A stretch of DNA of 64,000 nucleotides from Cytophagales bacterium (GTDB lineage Bacteria > Bacteroidota > Bacteroidia > Cytophagales > Microscillaceae), in contig RDZE01000015.1 of assembly GCA_004293905.1 (NCBI GenBank), positions 124,001-188,000 on the forward strand, in the 5' to 3' direction. Position numbers and translations under genes: made by a program. Position 1 is the first letter of the stretch. The number at the start of each line of letters is the position of its first letter. The notes beneath the pieces were generated by a model, which did no database searches, had not been told where the DNA came from, and worked only from the letters and a program-made list of their open reading frames with translations. Shown in pieces: positions 61,932 to 64,000 of the stretch.

Positions 61932-62792
61932 GTGAAAATAATAGACCTCTTAAACCAAAAGCAACCTACGTTTTCGTTTGAGTTTTATCCTCCGAAAACT
62001 TACCATGCAACCGTAGAGCTCGGCATGAACATAGGACAACTCATGAAACTCTCCCCTTCTTTTGTTTCTGTTACTTATGGCGCAGGCGGCTCCACACAAA
62101 ACTCTTCGTTTGATTTATCTGACTTCTTGCAAAATAACATTGGTTGGACTACAATGGCGCATTACACCTGTGTAGGAGCTAATAGAGAAAAAATAACACA
62201 AGATTTAGAACTATTATACCAAAAAAATATACGCAACCTTATGCTCTTGCGCGGCGACCCGCCCAAAGGAAGCACACACTTTCCTACCAATACAGATGGT
62301 TTTAATCACGGTAGCGATTTAGTCGCTTTTGTCAATGCACAAAAAAGATTTTCTATCGGGGCAGGTGCTTATCCTGAGGGGCACGTAGAAGCGAGTAGCT
62401 TGGAAGAAGACATCAGACACCTAAACACGAAAGTAAAAGCAGGTGCAGACTTTTTGGTAACACAAATGTTTTTTGACAACCAATACTACTTCGATTTTGC
62501 AGAAAAAACAAAAACATTAGGAATACAATGCCCCATCGTAGCAGGTATTATCCCTATTATCAATTTCAAACAAATACAACGCTTTGCAGAACTCAGCGGG
62601 GCAAAAATTCCCGAAACCATCATAGAACAATTGGCACCCTACCAACACGATGAGAAAAAAATGTATCAAATCGGGGTAGACATTGCCATCGCTCAATGCA
62701 AAGACCTTTTAGCCAAAGGCGCACCCGGAATACACTTTTATACGCTCAATAAATCAACGGCTACAGTAGATATATTTGAATCTTTGAACTAA
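61932..62792 (+). CDS. metF: 5,10-methylenetetrahydrofolate reductase
   Basis: 286 aa from the GTG at 61932; the frame is open up to 61719, but residues before 'KIIDLLNQKQPTFSFEFYPPKT' do not look like MetF and overlap the divergent gene. The family core is intact: 'FSFEFYPPK' (catalytic Glu), 'VSVTYGAGGST', 'HYTCVGANREKI', 'LMLLRGDPP', 'AGAYPEGHVEA', 'FLVTQMFFDN'. It reduces CH2-THF to methyl-THF with FAD and NADH for methionine synthesis. It precedes the kinase gene by 20 nt. Confidence 0.88.
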   Translation: MKIIDLLNQKQPTFSFEFYPPKTYHATVELGMNIGQLMKLSPSFVSVTYGAGGSTQNSSFDLSDFLQNNIGWTTMAHYTCVGANREKITQDLELLYQKNIRNLMLLRGDPPKGSTHFPTNTDGFNHGSDLVAFVNAQKRFSIGAGAYPEGHVEASSLEEDIRHLNTKVKAGADFLVTQMFFDNQYYFDFAEKTKTLGIQCPIVAGIIPIINFKQIQRFAELSGAKIPETIIEQLAPYQHDEKKMYQIGVDIAIAQCKDLLAKGAPGIHFYTLNKSTATVDIFESLN

Positions 62793-62812
62793 AAAATTAT
62801 CCTTCAAAAACC

Positions 62813-64000
62813 ATGATAGGCGAAAAAGTCATTAATTATCAGATAGAAGCCCTCATCGGACAAGGCGGAATGGGCAACGTATACAAAGCCATTCATACTC
62901 AATTAGGGCGCGAAGTAGCCATCAAAGTATTGTCGCCTACCCTTACTGAAAATGAAGACGTAAAACAACGTTTCCGAAACGAAGCCGCAACACTCTCCCA
63001 ATTACAACATCTCAATATCGTAGCTCTTTATGATTATTTAGAAGATGAAAGAGGGCTGTTCCTTATCATGGAGTACGTCAAAGGCAACCCCTTAGACCAA
63101 TATGTCAAACAAATCTCAGGACCTATTCCGGAAGAAAAATTGATTCCTATTTTCGTGCAGATTTTAAATGCAATGGAGTATGCACACCAAAAAGGAATAG
63201 TTCACCGCGACATGAAGCCCGCAAACATACTGCTCAACGAGGAAGGAAATGTCAAAATATTAGACTTCGGTATTGCCAAAATATTACAACCACAGTTTCT
63301 TCAACAAACACAAGCAGGAACTAAAGTAGGGACTGTGCTTTATATGAGCCCCGAACAAGTGCAAGGTAAAAATATAGATGCCAGAAGTGATATTTATGCA
63401 CTTGGGCTCACATTGTTCGAGTTGCTCACCGCAAAACTCCCCTATGATGAAGCACAAATGACTGATTTTCAGGTATATGAAAAAATAATCAAAGAACCGC
63501 TTCCACACCCCAATACTTTGTACCCGGCTGTATCAGACAGAATGCATCAAATCATTCAAAAAGCAACAGCCAAAAACCCTGATGACCGTTTCAATAACTG
63601 CAATGCCTTTAAAGAAGCACTACTCAATCCAAACTTCCAATATACTTCTTCTAATGTTATTGCTAATGTGCAAAACAACGAAACAAACAACAGATTAACA
63701 CAACTTGTCATTAAGGAAACACAAAAGACCACACAAAAGACAACCCAAAAAGTGCGTCCCCCTTATGTGAGTTATGCCATCTTCGGAATTTTGGGTATAG
63801 TAAGCATCATACTCATTTGGAACTTTTTTGGCAGCAAAACACCCTCACAAAAAGAGACAACCATCATTGCTGAAAACAACGAAAATAGCAATGAAAACGA
63901 AAATAGCAATGCCAACAAAGACAAAGAAAAAAGCAAAGATGCTGAAGAAAAAAGCCCCGAAGAACTCCTAAGCGATAGCCTCAACAAGGAAATACAAAAG
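62813..64000 (+). CDS. Serine/threonine protein kinase, 3' end beyond window
   Basis: 396 codons to the window edge, no stop. PknB-type kinase domain ~8-265: Gly loop 'IGQGGMGNVYKA', VAIK Lys (~36, in 'REVAIKVL'), 'HRDMKPANILL' catalytic loop, 'LDFGIAK' and 'GTVLYMSPEQVQG' activation segment. A Thr/Lys/Gln-rich linker leads to one membrane span (~321-341) and then an acidic, Asn/Glu/Lys-rich segment that continues past the window. So the kinase domain is cytoplasmic with an external C-terminal part of unknown type. Confidence 0.93.
   Translation, partial: MIGEKVINYQIEALIGQGGMGNVYKAIHTQLGREVAIKVLSPTLTENEDVKQRFRNEAATLSQLQHLNIVALYDYLEDERGLFLIMEYVKGNPLDQYVKQISGPIPEEKLIPIFVQILNAMEYAHQKGIVHRDMKPANILLNEEGNVKILDFGIAKILQPQFLQQTQAGTKVGTVLYMSPEQVQGKNIDARSDIYALGLTLFELLTAKLPYDEAQMTDFQVYEKIIKEPLPHPNTLYPAVSDRMHQIIQKATAKNPDDRFNNCNAFKEALLNPNFQYTSSNVIANVQNNETNNRLTQLVIKETQKTTQKTTQKVRPPYVSYAIFGILGIVSIILIWNFFGSKTPSQKETTIIAENNENSNENENSNANKDKEKSKDAEEKSPEELLSDSLNKEIQK

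Overview
The window looks like a chromosomal piece of a free-living Bacteroidota, most likely a Cytophagales-type bacterium. The evidence is AT-rich DNA, a SusC/SusD pair, a Por-type (T9SS) C-terminal sorting tail, a fused MurF-alanine racemase, start codons that mostly lack Shine-Dalgarno sequences, and several promoters of the Bacteroidota type (TTTG, 20 nt, TAnnTTTG). I could not assign genus or species from sequence alone.

Layout. 1-4.3 kb: the 3' end of gyrA, a membrane protein, an SGNH hydrolase and a membrane-anchored class III adenylate cyclase. 4.3-6.4 kb (minus): a DUF1611/DgcN-like protein and an L-threonine aldolase. 6.6-11.6 kb: a giant propeller/Y_Y_Y/PAS/SpoIIE sensor phosphatase. 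11.6-16.2 kb (minus): MurF-Alr, a methyltransferase and two paralogous lipoproteins. 16.3-22.9 kb (minus): a vWA / MoxR ATPase / M23 peptidase / BNR-repeat operon. 23.0 kb: tRNA-Ser(GCU) with promoter and terminator. 23.2-34.4 kb (minus): a 2069-aa alpha-2-macroglobulin and a SusCD operon. 34.5-38.2 kb: htpG, then a redoxin and hemW.

38.2-45.5 kb is the standout. A three-gene minus-strand operon encodes a retron-type reverse transcriptase (NAxxH, YADD and VTG motifs), a WGR-HEAT-like protein and a winged-helix/SWIM zinc-finger protein. Immediately upstream of the RT, on the same strand, are three tandem copies of a 203-nt non-coding element with the layout of a retron msr-msd RNA. Copies 2 and 3 differ at one base outside a central 66-nt hairpin, but at 28 positions inside it. 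The 17-bp hairpin arms are rewritten with full compensation (10 of 17 base pairs changed, pairing intact). I read this as a multi-ncRNA retron-like system with an exchangeable hairpin cassette. Both the RNA function and the effector role are inference.

45.6-64 kb returns to ordinary chromosome: atpA and atpH, corA, two short-chain dehydrogenases flanking a vWA protein, a 1488-aa T9SS-exported BNR/FnIII protein, a class III aminotransferase, gyrB, a fructose-6-phosphate-aldolase/transaldolase-like protein, a lipocalin-like protein, metF and a truncated Ser/Thr kinase. The only stretch above 300 bp without a protein gene is 44730-45582, which holds the ncRNA array.
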